Below, one piece after another: positions 36,611 to 45,706 of a DNA stretch of 64,000 bases. Made by a program: the position numbers and the translations under genes. Source of the stretch: Finegoldia magna. Lineage in GTDB: Bacteria; Bacillota; Clostridia; Tissierellales; Peptoniphilaceae. The notes beneath the pieces are model-generated. The model was given only the letters and a program-made list of their open reading frames with translations. It had not been told where the DNA came from and searched no databases. Location: the NCBI RefSeq assembly GCF_003182075.1, contig NZ_QGTH01000001.1, positions 211,590 to 275,589 of the forward strand, in the 5' to 3' direction. Within the stretch, counting starts at the first letter, position 1. Each line of letters starts with the position of its first letter.

Positions 36611-37447
36611 ATGAAAAAGGATACAAACATCATAGAAATAAAAAACTTAAGTTTTCAATATGAAGGTTCATCAAAAAAAGTATTAAAAAACTTAAACATA
36701 GATATTAAAGAGGGAGAATTCATCTGCGTATTAGGCCACAACGGATCTGGGAAGTCTACATTAGCAAAACTCATTAATGCTCAATATATTCCAACAGAAG
36801 GGGATATTTTAGTTGGGAATATGAATACAAAAGATGATGATAGCTTGTGGGATATTCGTGAAATGTGTGGGATGGTATTCCAAAATCCTGACAACCAATT
36901 GGTAGCGACAATCGTCGAAGAGGACGTGGCATTTGGGCCTGAAAATTTGGGAGTTCCAAGAGAAGAACTTCGCAAGAGAGTAGATGAATGTCTTGAACTT
37001 GTGGGAATGAGTGAGTACAAGCGACATTCACCAGCACTATTATCTGGAGGTCAAAAACAAAGAATTGCTATTGCAGGCATATTAGCAATGAATCCAAAGT
37101 GTTTGCTAATGGATGAGCCGACAGCAATGCTCGATCCACAAGGACGAAAAGACATCTTAAATACTGTTTTGAAACTAAGAGAAATGGGCAAAACTATAAT
37201 CCACATTACCCATTACATGGAAGAATGTGTAAATGCCGACAGAATAATCGTGATTAATGAGGGTGATGTAGTGCTTGAAGGAACTCCAAGGGAAGTTTTC
37301 TCAAATGTCGAACAAATGAAAGAAATTGGTCTTGATGTTCCAGAGCCTACTGAAATCAGCTACCTTTTAAATAAATCAAATATAAATGTGAGAGCTGATG
37401 TCCTTACTGTAGACGAACTCGTTGAAGCTTTGGAGAGTGTTAGGTGA
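36611..37447 (+). CDS. ecfA1: ECF transporter ATPase EcfA1
   Basis: A 278-residue ABC ATPase. Walker A is GHNGSGKST, the Q-loop VFQNPDNQLV is the EcfA hallmark, the signature is [13 protein letters not shown], Walker B LLMDEPTAMLD, and the switch His is in ITHYMEE. It powers vitamin/metal uptake with EcfA2, EcfT and exchangeable S components such as BioY. GAGGAG precedes ATG 36611; a TTG three bases earlier is less likely. Confidence 0.94.
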   Translation: MKKDTNIIEIKNLSFQYEGSSKKVLKNLNIDIKEGEFICVLGHNGSGKSTLAKLINAQYIPTEGDILVGNMNTKDDDSLWDIREMCGMVFQNPDNQLVATIVEEDVAFGPENLGVPREELRKRVDECLELVGMSEYKRHSPALLSGGQKQRIAIAGILAMNPKCLLMDEPTAMLDPQGRKDILNTVLKLREMGKTIIHITHYMEECVNADRIIVINEGDVVLEGTPREVFSNVEQMKEIGLDVPEPTEISYLLNKSNINVRADVLTVDELVEALESVR

Positions 37448-37452
37448 TAGAT

Positions 37453-38304
37453 ATGAAAATAGAATGCAAAAATTTAGAACATATTTATAACAAATCAAAT
37501 CCATTTGAAAAAGTAGCCCTCAAAGATATCAATTTAGAGATAAATCTTGGAGAATTTATTGGAATTATAGGACACACTGGAAGCGGCAAATCAACACTAG
37601 CACAACATTTGAATGGATTATTGGAACCAACAGGTGGCGATGTTTTGGTTGACGGGATATCAACAAAGACAAAAGTAAAAACAGATATAAGAAAAAATGT
37701 TGGATTAGTGTTTCAATATCCAGAGTATCAACTATTTGAAGAAACTTGCTACAAAGACATTGAATTTGGACCGAAGAATTTGGGACTTACAGATAAAGAA
37801 ATCAAAGAACGTGTAGAGTGGGCTTGTGATGCTGTTGGTTTGGATGTAGAACACATGAAAGAAAAATCACCATTCGAATTATCCGGAGGACAAAAAAGAA
37901 GAGTTGCAATTGCAGGTGTTTTGGCGATGAAGCCAAAGTTTTTGGTATTAGATGAGCCAACTGCAGGTCTTGATCCATTGGGAAGAGATATGATTTTAAA
38001 TCAAATAAAACAACTTTTTGAAAGAGAAGATATGACAGTCATTTTAGTCAGCCATAGCATGGAAGATATCGCAAAACTTTGTAACAGAGTAATTGTTATC
38101 GATAAAAGTCAGATTTTTATGGACGATAAACCAGAAGTTGTGTTTAGTAAAGAAAAAGAGCTACAAGAAATTGGACTTAGTATTCCACAATCTACACAAG
38201 TTGTGAGAAGATTGAAAGAAAGAGGAATAGATTTAAAAACGGATTGCTTAAATGTTGAGCAAGCTTATGAAAGCATCAAAAAAGCTATGGAGGCAAAATC
38301 ATGA
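37453..38304 (+). CDS. ecfA2: ECF transporter ATPase EcfA2
   Basis: A 283-residue ABC ATPase paralogue. It has GHTGSGKST, VFQYPEYQLFEETCYKDIEFGP, LSGGQKRRVAIAG and LVLDEPTAGLDPLG. The frame can start at GTG 37444, overlapping ecfA1; ATG 37453 is preferred because AGGTG is six bases upstream and homologues start MKIE or similar. It overlaps ecfT by four bases. Confidence 0.93.
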   Translation: MKIECKNLEHIYNKSNPFEKVALKDINLEINLGEFIGIIGHTGSGKSTLAQHLNGLLEPTGGDVLVDGISTKTKVKTDIRKNVGLVFQYPEYQLFEETCYKDIEFGPKNLGLTDKEIKERVEWACDAVGLDVEHMKEKSPFELSGGQKRRVAIAGVLAMKPKFLVLDEPTAGLDPLGRDMILNQIKQLFEREDMTVILVSHSMEDIAKLCNRVIVIDKSQIFMDDKPEVVFSKEKELQEIGLSIPQSTQVVRRLKERGIDLKTDCLNVEQAYESIKKAMEAKS

Positions 38305-39098
38305 TTAAAGACATAACAATTGGTCAATATTTTGCATCTGATAGTATAATTCACAAGCTTGATCCAAGGGTTAAAGTCACTTTTGTGTTTTTGTATATTA
38401 TTGCCATATTTCTTATAAGTAAACTTTGGGTATATGCACCAGTACTGTTATTCTTAATAACTATAATACAAATTTCGAAAATAAAACCGAAATTTGTATT
38501 CAAAGGAGTTAAACCACTTCTCCCAATTATTTTATTGACATTTATACTTAACGTATTGATGACACCGGGAGAAGTTGTGTGGAAATGGAAAATATTTACT
38601 GTCACAAAATCAGGATTGAACTTGGGATTTTTTATGGCATTTAGATTGATATTCTTGGTTTTAGGTACGAGTTTATTGACCTTGACAACATCACCAATCG
38701 AATTGACAGATGCTATGGAAAAAATGCTTCATCCCTTTGCTAAAATAGGCTTTCCTGCTCATCAATTTGCAATGATGATGACAATAGCACTTAGGTTTAT
38801 CCCCACACTATTTGAAGAAACAGATAAAATAATGAAAGCTCAAATGGCTAGAGGCGCAGATTTTGAATCGGGAAATATAATCAAGAGAGCTAAAAACCTC
38901 GTACCACTTCTAGTTCCACTGTTTATAAATGCTTTAAAAATAGCAGGAGAACTTGCAGTAGCCATGGAAGCTAGATGTTATCGTGGAGGAGAAGGAAGGA
39001 CAAGGCTGAATGAATTATCCTATCAAAAGCGAGATTTCATAGCTTATGCTGTTATTATTTTATTATTCATTTTAATTATTGTGAGTAGAATAATATGA
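38301..39098 (+). CDS. ecfT: ECF transporter transmembrane protein EcfT
   Basis: A 265-residue membrane protein with about five to six hydrophobic segments and the coupling-helix Ala-Arg-Gly motifs MKAQMARGADFE and AMEARCYRGGEGRTRL that contact the two ATPases. The N-terminus IGQYFASDSIIHKLDPRVK is typical. It couples EcfA1A2 to S components. Translationally coupled to ecfA2 and truA by four-base overlaps. Confidence 0.95.
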   Translation: MIKDITIGQYFASDSIIHKLDPRVKVTFVFLYIIAIFLISKLWVYAPVLLFLITIIQISKIKPKFVFKGVKPLLPIILLTFILNVLMTPGEVVWKWKIFTVTKSGLNLGFFMAFRLIFLVLGTSLLTLTTSPIELTDAMEKMLHPFAKIGFPAHQFAMMMTIALRFIPTLFEETDKIMKAQMARGADFESGNIIKRAKNLVPLLVPLFINALKIAGELAVAMEARCYRGGEGRTRLNELSYQKRDFIAYAVIILLFILIIVSRII

Positions 39099-39829
39099 AA
39101 AATATAAAACTGACAGTTCAATATGATGGTTCAAAATTTTACGGATGGCAGAAGTTGAATGATTTGCCATCCGTACAATTAGAAATAGAAAAAGCAGTGA
39201 CAAAAATGGTTAATCAACCAGTTAAAATAAATGGAGCTGGAAGAACTGACAAAGGAGTTCATGCAAAAGGTCAAGTATGTAACTTCATTGTTGACACAGA
39301 TATTTCGGCAAACCAATTTCTAATGGGAGTCAACCACTTCACGAGTGATTCAATTGTCATAGTAAAATCAGAAGAAGTGGATTTGGATTTTCATGCGAGA
39401 TTTAGTGCAAAATCAAAGACATATAAATACATTTTATGCAACAAATACTATATGGAGCCTTGGTTTAATGACTATAAGGGTCATAGAAAATACTACTTAG
39501 ATTTTGATTTGTTGCTAAAATGCAGAGATATGCTCATTGGAAAACATGATTTTACATCATTCGTTAATGATTTGGAAGAAGATACCAATCCAATTAGAAC
39601 TATTGATGAAATTACAATCGAAAGAATAGACGACGATATTGTATTTACATTTAAGGCGGAAAGTTTTCTTAGGAATATGGTTAGAATTTTGGTTGGAAGC
39701 ATGGTTGATGTAGCCAGAGGAAGAAAAAGCATAGAATGGCTTAAAAATGCTTTGGAAAATAAAGACAGACAGTCTGCAGGAATTACGATTGAACCTTGTG
39801 GATTGTATTTAATGGATATCGAATATTAA
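39095..39829 (+). CDS. truA: tRNA pseudouridine(38-40) synthase
   Basis: A 244-residue enzyme with the catalytic Asp in GAGRTDKGVHAKGQV and the N-terminal YDGSKFYGWQ. C-terminal features are FLRNMVRILVGSM and the PCGLYL end. It modifies U38-40 in tRNA anticodon arms. The ecfA1-ecfA2-ecfT-truA order is standard in Firmicutes. Confidence 0.95.
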   Translation: MKNIKLTVQYDGSKFYGWQKLNDLPSVQLEIEKAVTKMVNQPVKINGAGRTDKGVHAKGQVCNFIVDTDISANQFLMGVNHFTSDSIVIVKSEEVDLDFHARFSAKSKTYKYILCNKYYMEPWFNDYKGHRKYYLDFDLLLKCRDMLIGKHDFTSFVNDLEEDTNPIRTIDEITIERIDDDIVFTFKAESFLRNMVRILVGSMVDVARGRKSIEWLKNALENKDRQSAGITIEPCGLYLMDIEY

Positions 39830-39841
39830 AAGGGGGAGTAA

Positions 39842-41422
39842 ATGAAAAACTTTACCAGAAAACTCATCAGCGTACTTATGATACTAATGATGATGTTTGT
39901 TTTCATTGACACCGAATCTTTTGCAGAAAAAGATACATTTGTAATAGGAATGGAGGCGAACTACGCACCGTTTAACTGGTCACAATCGACAGATGAAAAT
40001 GGAGCCTATCCTATTGAAAACAGCAAAGGTGAATATGCAAACGGATACGACTTGCAAATAGCTAAAAAAATCGCCGACAGTTTGGGCAAGAAATTAGTTG
40101 TAGTAAAAATGGAATGGGACGGACTTGCACCGGCAGTTATGAGCGGAAAAGTTGATGCGATAATTGCAGGAATGAGTCCAACAGAAGAAAGAAAAGAACA
40201 AATTGATTTTTCAGATACTTATTACAGTTCTGATTTGGTAATTGTAACAAAAAAAGACGGTAAATATATCAAAGCAAAATCATTAAATGATTTAAAAGAC
40301 TTTAAAATTACTGGCCAATTGAACACATTCCACTATACAGTAATTGATCAAATCAAAGATTGCGACAAACTACCAGCAATGGAAAGTTTTCCATCAATGC
40401 TGTCTGCAGTTTTGGCAGAGAAGATAGACGGATATGTCGCAGAAAAACCACAAGCATTAAGTGCAGAAGCATCTAATGCTGAGCTTTCATACATTGAATT
40501 TGAAAAAGGTTCGGGATTTGAAACATCAGCTGAAGATACATCAATTGCAATCGGTGTGAAGAAAAATTCTGATTTGACAGAAAAAATCAACGAAGCTTTG
40601 AAGAAAATAAGTCCAGAAGAAAGAGATAAGTTGATGCAGGAAATGGTAAGATTGAACGTAGAAAAAGACCAACCACAAGGATTCTTATCAAAAGTAAAAA
40701 GCATTTTTAATGAATACGGATCACTTTTCTTAAAGGGCGCATTGATGACATTGTTTATAGCCAGTGTATCGACAATTATTGGATTTCTAATCGGAATACT
40801 GGTTGCAGTTATTAGAAATATGAAACTAGATAAAGATAAAAATAAATTCACTTATTATCTTCACAAAGTTATCAATTTTATTCTAGCTTGCTATGTTGAA
40901 ATATTCAGAGGAACACCAATGATGGTACAATCAATGCTGATTTATTTTGGAGCCAAATTATATCTTGGAATTGATATGGCACCAATTAGTGCAGCTTTGT
41001 TCATTGTTAGTGTTAACACTGGAGCTTATTTGTCTGAAGTTGTACGTGGTGGAATTAACTCTGTGGATGTCGGACAAATGGAGGCTTGTAAAGCTTTGGG
41101 AATGACACACGGACAATCCATGATTAATGTAATTTTGCCACAAGCAATCAAAAACATTTTGCCTTCTATAGGAAATGAGTTTGTAATCAACATTAAGGAT
41201 ACATCGGTATTGAACGTAATCAGTGTTACAGAATTATTCTTCGTATCAAAATCAATTGCAGGCTCAACTTATAATATCTTTGAAACTTATGCAGTTACTT
41301 GCATTATATATTTCGTGTTGACATTCTCTTTGACTAGACTTTTATTATTTATTGAAAAGAAATCAAATAACAGAGAATACGTAATGGAAGCTACTACTGG
41401 AGGAATGTTCAATGGAAAATAA
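39842..41422 (+). CDS. Amino-acid ABC transporter substrate-binding/permease fusion
   Basis: A 526-residue protein. A signal segment (about 1-29, ending SFAEK) leads to a type-3 solute-binding domain ([54 protein letters not shown]). From about residue 285 there is a HisM/GlnP-type permease with the EAA loop [14 protein letters not shown]. Such fusions import polar amino acids, most often glutamine or related. GGGGGAG precedes ATG 39842. It overlaps the ATPase gene by 11 bases. Confidence 0.9.
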   Translation: MKNFTRKLISVLMILMMMFVFIDTESFAEKDTFVIGMEANYAPFNWSQSTDENGAYPIENSKGEYANGYDLQIAKKIADSLGKKLVVVKMEWDGLAPAVMSGKVDAIIAGMSPTEERKEQIDFSDTYYSSDLVIVTKKDGKYIKAKSLNDLKDFKITGQLNTFHYTVIDQIKDCDKLPAMESFPSMLSAVLAEKIDGYVAEKPQALSAEASNAELSYIEFEKGSGFETSAEDTSIAIGVKKNSDLTEKINEALKKISPEERDKLMQEMVRLNVEKDQPQGFLSKVKSIFNEYGSLFLKGALMTLFIASVSTIIGFLIGILVAVIRNMKLDKDKNKFTYYLHKVINFILACYVEIFRGTPMMVQSMLIYFGAKLYLGIDMAPISAALFIVSVNTGAYLSEVVRGGINSVDVGQMEACKALGMTHGQSMINVILPQAIKNILPSIGNEFVINIKDTSVLNVISVTELFFVSKSIAGSTYNIFETYAVTCIIYFVLTFSLTRLLLFIEKKSNNREYVMEATTGGMFNGK

Positions 41423-42152
41423 AATAATAGAATTACAACATTTGAAAAAAAGTTACGATGGAGTAGAAGTTCTAAAAGATATCAACTTTACGATATCAAA
41501 AGGAGAAGTTCTATCTATAATCGGATCATCAGGTTCTGGTAAGTCTACTATGTTAAGATGCATCAATTTACTTGAAAAACCAACAGGTGGAGATATTTTA
41601 TATCATGGAGAATCCATACTTTCTTCCAAATTTAATCAAAATAAATTCAGATCGAAAGTAGGTATGGTATTTCAACAATTTTATTTGTTTGAAAACATGA
41701 GTGTAATGGATAATTGCACTGTCGCTCAGATCAAAGTTTTGAATAGAGACAAGGAATCGGCTGTTAAAGAAGCTAAAAAATATTTGGAACTTGTAGGAAT
41801 GATTGACCATGTACACAAAAAACCAAGCATGTTATCAGGTGGACAAAAACAAAGAGTTGCTATTGCAAGAGCACTGTGTATGAATCCAGAAGTTTTATTG
41901 TTCGACGAACCAACATCTGCACTAGATCCTGAAATGGTTAACGACGTATTGCAAGTAATGTCAAAACTTGCAGAATCTGGAATGACAATGGTTGTGGTAA
42001 CACATGAAATGCAATTCGCAAGAGATGTGTCTACAAGAGTTTGTTTCATGAATGAAGGCTACATCATTGAAGATACAGATCCAAAGACAATGTTCACAAA
42101 TCCAAAACATGAAAGAGTAAAAGAATTCTTGAAGAATTATTTGAATAACTAA
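41412..42152 (+). CDS. glnQ: Amino-acid ABC transporter ATP-binding protein
   Basis: A 246-residue polar-amino-acid ABC ATPase. Walker [11 protein letters not shown]-loop [11 protein letters not shown], signature [15 protein letters not shown], Walker [14 protein letters not shown] and the THEM switch His are all present. It drives the preceding fusion transporter. The amino acid carried cannot be fixed from sequence alone, so the symbol is by family. Confidence 0.9.
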   Translation: MENKIIELQHLKKSYDGVEVLKDINFTISKGEVLSIIGSSGSGKSTMLRCINLLEKPTGGDILYHGESILSSKFNQNKFRSKVGMVFQQFYLFENMSVMDNCTVAQIKVLNRDKESAVKEAKKYLELVGMIDHVHKKPSMLSGGQKQRVAIARALCMNPEVLLFDEPTSALDPEMVNDVLQVMSKLAESGMTMVVVTHEMQFARDVSTRVCFMNEGYIIEDTDPKTMFTNPKHERVKEFLKNYLNN

Positions 42153-42157
42153 AATAG

Positions 42158-42195
42158 ACGCCCTTTATCACACAGGATAAAGGGCGTTAATTTTA
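42158..42195. terminator. Bidirectional terminator
   Basis: Perfect 12-base stem ACGCCCTTTATC / GATAAAGGGCGT with A-rich left and T-rich right flanks, between convergent genes. Confidence 0.85.
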
Positions 42196-45100
42196 TCTAA
42201 TATTTCTAATGTAATTGTGAATTACATAATTGTTGTTATATTTGCTATACAAATTATACGGACTGTAGATTGAATTGATTTGAAGTTTGTCTGAACTACC
42301 AAATGAAACCTTCAAATCAAACGAAGTGTTAGGATTTGATTCACACCAAGCTTTTACTGTGAAATCTGTTGGTGATGTTGCAGTTTGTTGTTTTATAAAC
42401 ATGGTTGCAACACCATTTGAATCAGTTGTTTTAGTAATTGTTTGGTCGAATCCTTTTTGATTTCTAATTCTAATATTTAATTTTAAATTTGCGATTTTCT
42501 TGTCGTTTTCATCTGTTGCAAATATTTTAATGTTCGCTGTATCAGTAAGATTATAAGATTTTTTATCTGTTTCGAACTTCAACTTTACAGTTTGTTTTGT
42601 TTCAGGTTTGTTTTCAGTATCTTTTACAATAAGTGTTGTGTTTGCTGAAGAATTTTTGTAGCCTGTTTTTGAAACTGAGGCTTCAATATAATATCTTCCT
42701 GGTTTTTCTGGTCTGAATGTGTAGTAACAATTACCGTAGCTATCAGTTCTAAATCTTTTTTCTTGTTTATTATCATTTTCATCAGTGATGCTTAATACTA
42801 CATCTGCACCTGAAATTCTTCTTGTATTAGTCTTAGAAGTTACAGTTATCATAGAATTTTGGTTCAATTTGATTTCTGTATTGTCCAAATCAACTTTAGT
42901 TTCAAAAGTTATTCTGTTATCTTTTACTTCAAAACTTACATTATTTTCGTTAGTATTGCCTTTTGAATCTGTCGCTGTGATATTTACATCGTAAGTTCCA
43001 GCTTCATTTAATTCGTCGGCTTTTAAATATAGTATAGATTGTCCACGGTAGTTTGTAGTCAATTCTTTTTCTATTAATTTCTTGGATGGTTTAGTAATTG
43101 TGAATTTGACTTTTGCACCTTTTATATGTCGTTTGTTTGAATCTGTTACTACAGCGGAAATATTATTAGTATTACCAATAGAAATTGAATTTCTGTAGGC
43201 ATTGGACTTAATATTTACTGCCATATTGCTTTCAGGGCTGTCACCCTCTACATAAATTACAGCAAAGTTTGAAACATTCGAACCATCTTTTGCTTTAGCA
43301 AATATTTTTACCTTACCTGGATTGTTGCATACAACCATAGCGTTATCTACTGATGCGATGTTTTCGTCCGAACTTTCCCAAGTTATATCGCGGTTTTTGG
43401 CATTTGCAGGTAATATTCTAGTATCAATTCTGAATTTGTCGCCTACTTTTGTTTTCTTATAGGAAGGATACATAATAATACTTTGGACTTTAACATCTTT
43501 GTCAACACTATCATCAATATTTGGCTTTTCATTTTCTAGTACGTTAACTCTGATGTATTGCAAAATTCTAGGATTGTCTGCAGACTTAACAGTTACATAG
43601 CATTGTCCGGGACTTATAGCTCTTATTAATCCAGAATTATCTACAGCACATACATTCGTATTAGAGGATGACCACATCAATTCCTTGTTTGTCGCATTTT
43701 CTGGATAAACTTTTGTATTGATTTGAGAATCTTCTCCTTCTCTTAAAGTAATATTGTCTTCTGACACTGTGATTTTATTTACTCTGATTTCTTGATCAGG
43801 TTCGGGAACATCTGGTTGGGGAGTAGGATCCACTGGATCAGGGTCTGGTGTTGGATCGACATTGTTTCCTGAATAAGGTTTTGTAAAAGCTTTCAAGCAT
43901 ACATTTGCGTTTGCTCTGTTTCTCGCCAAATCAGACCAATTATATCCATCGTTAGAAATAAATGATTGATTATATCCAGCTCTTGCTCTTGATGAATATC
44001 CGTAAATCATAGATTCAATAGGAATAGGGTAGCTGTAACCTGGGGTTGTTAGTTTTACAATTGGTGCAAAATAAGCTCCCGCATTTATTTTTTGTGGATT
44101 GAATTTGACAGTTGTATATCCTGCATTTTCAACAGTTCCACGTGCAACCAAAACTTTATCGTTGAAACCACTATTTCCGCCGATATTTGTATTTACATAA
44201 ATTTCGTATTGCGCACCGTTTGATGGAACGAAGAAGCCTACCTCGTCGATTTGGCTTGTTCTACTTACAGGACCAAAAATATTTGAAAACCAACCAGTTT
44301 GATTGTAACCAATACTATCAGTCATTCCTAAATCATCATAATACCAGATAGATTTATTTCTATCTTTATTTTTCAAAACAAAAATGCAATTTCCTTTTGC
44401 AACGTGTGCATCATAATACGATACATGATAATATCCGCCTTGATTTCCCCAACGATCACCCCAACTATTTTTTACAAGCCACGCTCCATCACCAGGAGGA
44501 GTTATGCCAAAATTGTATCGTGAATAATCATCATCCCATCCAACTATAGTTACGGCGTGGTTTTGCCAACCGTAACCAGGATTATAGTGGCTCATAGAAT
44601 AAAAATTGGTATAATTTGTGTCTCCATTTATAGTTGTGTAAGATGCACCATATCTCATAATCGCTCTTTTTAATCTGTCACGATCCTGATTATTGTTTAC
44701 ATCTGGAATGTACAAAGCTTCCTTCAATTCTTTTTGTGGAAGTAAATTATAAGGTGAGCTGAAATCATAAGCAGAATAAGGATCGTCTTTTTCCCAAACA
44801 GGGCCAGACCATCTTGCTAAGTAAGCTGCGGCCACTGCTCTTGTACCACCTTGATCAGGAGCCCAGTCAAAACCATGAGTGTTTCTCAAATGTTTTTCAG
44901 AAAAATCTGTGAATTGACCATTCGTGAGCATATTAGATTCTGCAGAACCATAAGTAGCAAACGCCCAACATGATCCGTTTGGTCCCTGAGCTTTTACGGG
45001 AGTAACTCTGTTATGTTGGCGTAAATCATAGTTTGCAGGAATACCATACGCTTTTTGTCTAGGTATGTCTTCTTTTTGATTAAACAAATCGTAGTTTGTA

Positions 45101-45324
45101 TTAACCAAGAAAGGATCTTCGTTTGAACCGTAGTTTTTAGTAGTTTTAGGACTACTCTTTTGCCTGTTAAATGCTGGATTACGTGGTGCTTCAGAAAAAT
45201 CGATTTCTTTTACAGTTAAATCATCGTTTAATTTAAATTTGTTTTGACTTTCTGCAAAACTTTTAGAAAACAGTGATTGCAACGTAAAAACCGCAATTAA
45301 TAGCAATAAATTTCTTTTTTTCAT
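42193..45324 (-). CDS. Secreted C1 (papain-like) protease with lectin-like and multiple Ig-like domains
   Basis: A 1043-residue exported protein. Signal peptide residues 1-24 (cut near SFA|ES) lead to a C1A peptidase at about 95-330: oxyanion Gln113, Cys119 in GSCWAFAT, His in HAVTIVGWDD, Asn in VKNSWG. A Cwp84-type lectin-like domain follows (about 335-495), a Pro/Asp linker, two Big_2 Ig domains (about 525-610, 630-715) and three Big_1/invasin-like domains (to about 1010). No LPXTG or CWB repeat is seen, so its anchoring is unclear. TTG 45330 sits against the SD AAGGAG, so ATG 45324 is used. It is divergent from a paralogous protease at 45707. Confidence 0.88.
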   Translation of the reverse strand: MKKRNLLLLIAVFTLQSLFSKSFAESQNKFKLNDDLTVKEIDFSEAPRNPAFNRQKSSPKTTKNYGSNEDPFLVNTNYDLFNQKEDIPRQKAYGIPANYDLRQHNRVTPVKAQGPNGSCWAFATYGSAESNMLTNGQFTDFSEKHLRNTHGFDWAPDQGGTRAVAAAYLARWSGPVWEKDDPYSAYDFSSPYNLLPQKELKEALYIPDVNNNQDRDRLKRAIMRYGASYTTINGDTNYTNFYSMSHYNPGYGWQNHAVTIVGWDDDYSRYNFGITPPGDGAWLVKNSWGDRWGNQGGYYHVSYYDAHVAKGNCIFVLKNKDRNKSIWYYDDLGMTDSIGYNQTGWFSNIFGPVSRTSQIDEVGFFVPSNGAQYEIYVNTNIGGNSGFNDKVLVARGTVENAGYTTVKFNPQKINAGAYFAPIVKLTTPGYSYPIPIESMIYGYSSRARAGYNQSFISNDGYNWSDLARNRANANVCLKAFTKPYSGNNVDPTPDPDPVDPTPQPDVPEPDQEIRVNKITVSEDNITLREGEDSQINTKVYPENATNKELMWSSSNTNVCAVDNSGLIRAISPGQCYVTVKSADNPRILQYIRVNVLENEKPNIDDSVDKDVKVQSIIMYPSYKKTKVGDKFRIDTRILPANAKNRDITWESSDENIASVDNAMVVCNNPGKVKIFAKAKDGSNVSNFAVIYVEGDSPESNMAVNIKSNAYRNSISIGNTNNISAVVTDSNKRHIKGAKVKFTITKPSKKLIEKELTTNYRGQSILYLKADELNEAGTYDVNITATDSKGNTNENNVSFEVKDNRITFETKVDLDNTEIKLNQNSMITVTSKTNTRRISGADVVLSITDENDNKQEKRFRTDSYGNCYYTFRPEKPGRYYIEASVSKTGYKNSSANTTLIVKDTENKPETKQTVKLKFETDKKSYNLTDTANIKIFATDENDKKIANLKLNIRIRNQKGFDQTITKTTDSNGVATMFIKQQTATSPTDFTVKAWCESNPNTSFDLKVSFGSSDKLQINSIYSPYNLYSKYNNNYVIHNYIRNIR

Positions 45325-45706
45325 ATTCAACTCCTTGCAATGATTTTAAATATTAATTCATGATTAAAATAGTATACATAACACTATTAAGAATTAACAA
45401 TTATATTATACTACTTTTGGAAGAATAAATATATATCTTGAACAAATTCATAAAAATGTAGAATATTGTGATTTTTAATCATTTAATGCTGTAGTATGTT
45501 AAAATCCATTTTAAAAAATGTAAATTTTTAAATAATTAATGTAAAATTTCCTTAATAATATAGATTTTTTGAAATTATGTGATATAATTAAGTCAACAAA
45601 TACCAAATACTAAATTAATAAATATCTGGATTTAAAATAACTTTCAGAATTAGAGTATATTTATTAAGGCTATTAATTTAGTAGCATATTTCAATAGGAG
45701 GGCGTT
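45325..45706. promoter_or_regulatory. Divergent control region between the two C1 protease genes
   Basis: No coding sequence is seen. Leftward: TATAAT on the minus strand (complement of 45405-45410), giving a leader of about 75 bases. Rightward: extended -10 TGATATAAT (45580-45588), giving a leader of about 110 bases. That leader holds an 11-base inverted repeat CTAAATTAATA (45610-45620) / TATTAATTTAG (45671-45681). The same left arm also matches ATATTTATTAA (45657-45667), so two AU-only hairpins are mutually exclusive. SD AGGAGGG lies at 45697-45703. Confidence 0.6.

Noticed and set aside
40348..40851. 167-residue minus-strand frame opposite the ABC transporter fusion
   Set aside because: Overlaps a clear solute-binding/permease gene entirely and lacks an SD and motif support.
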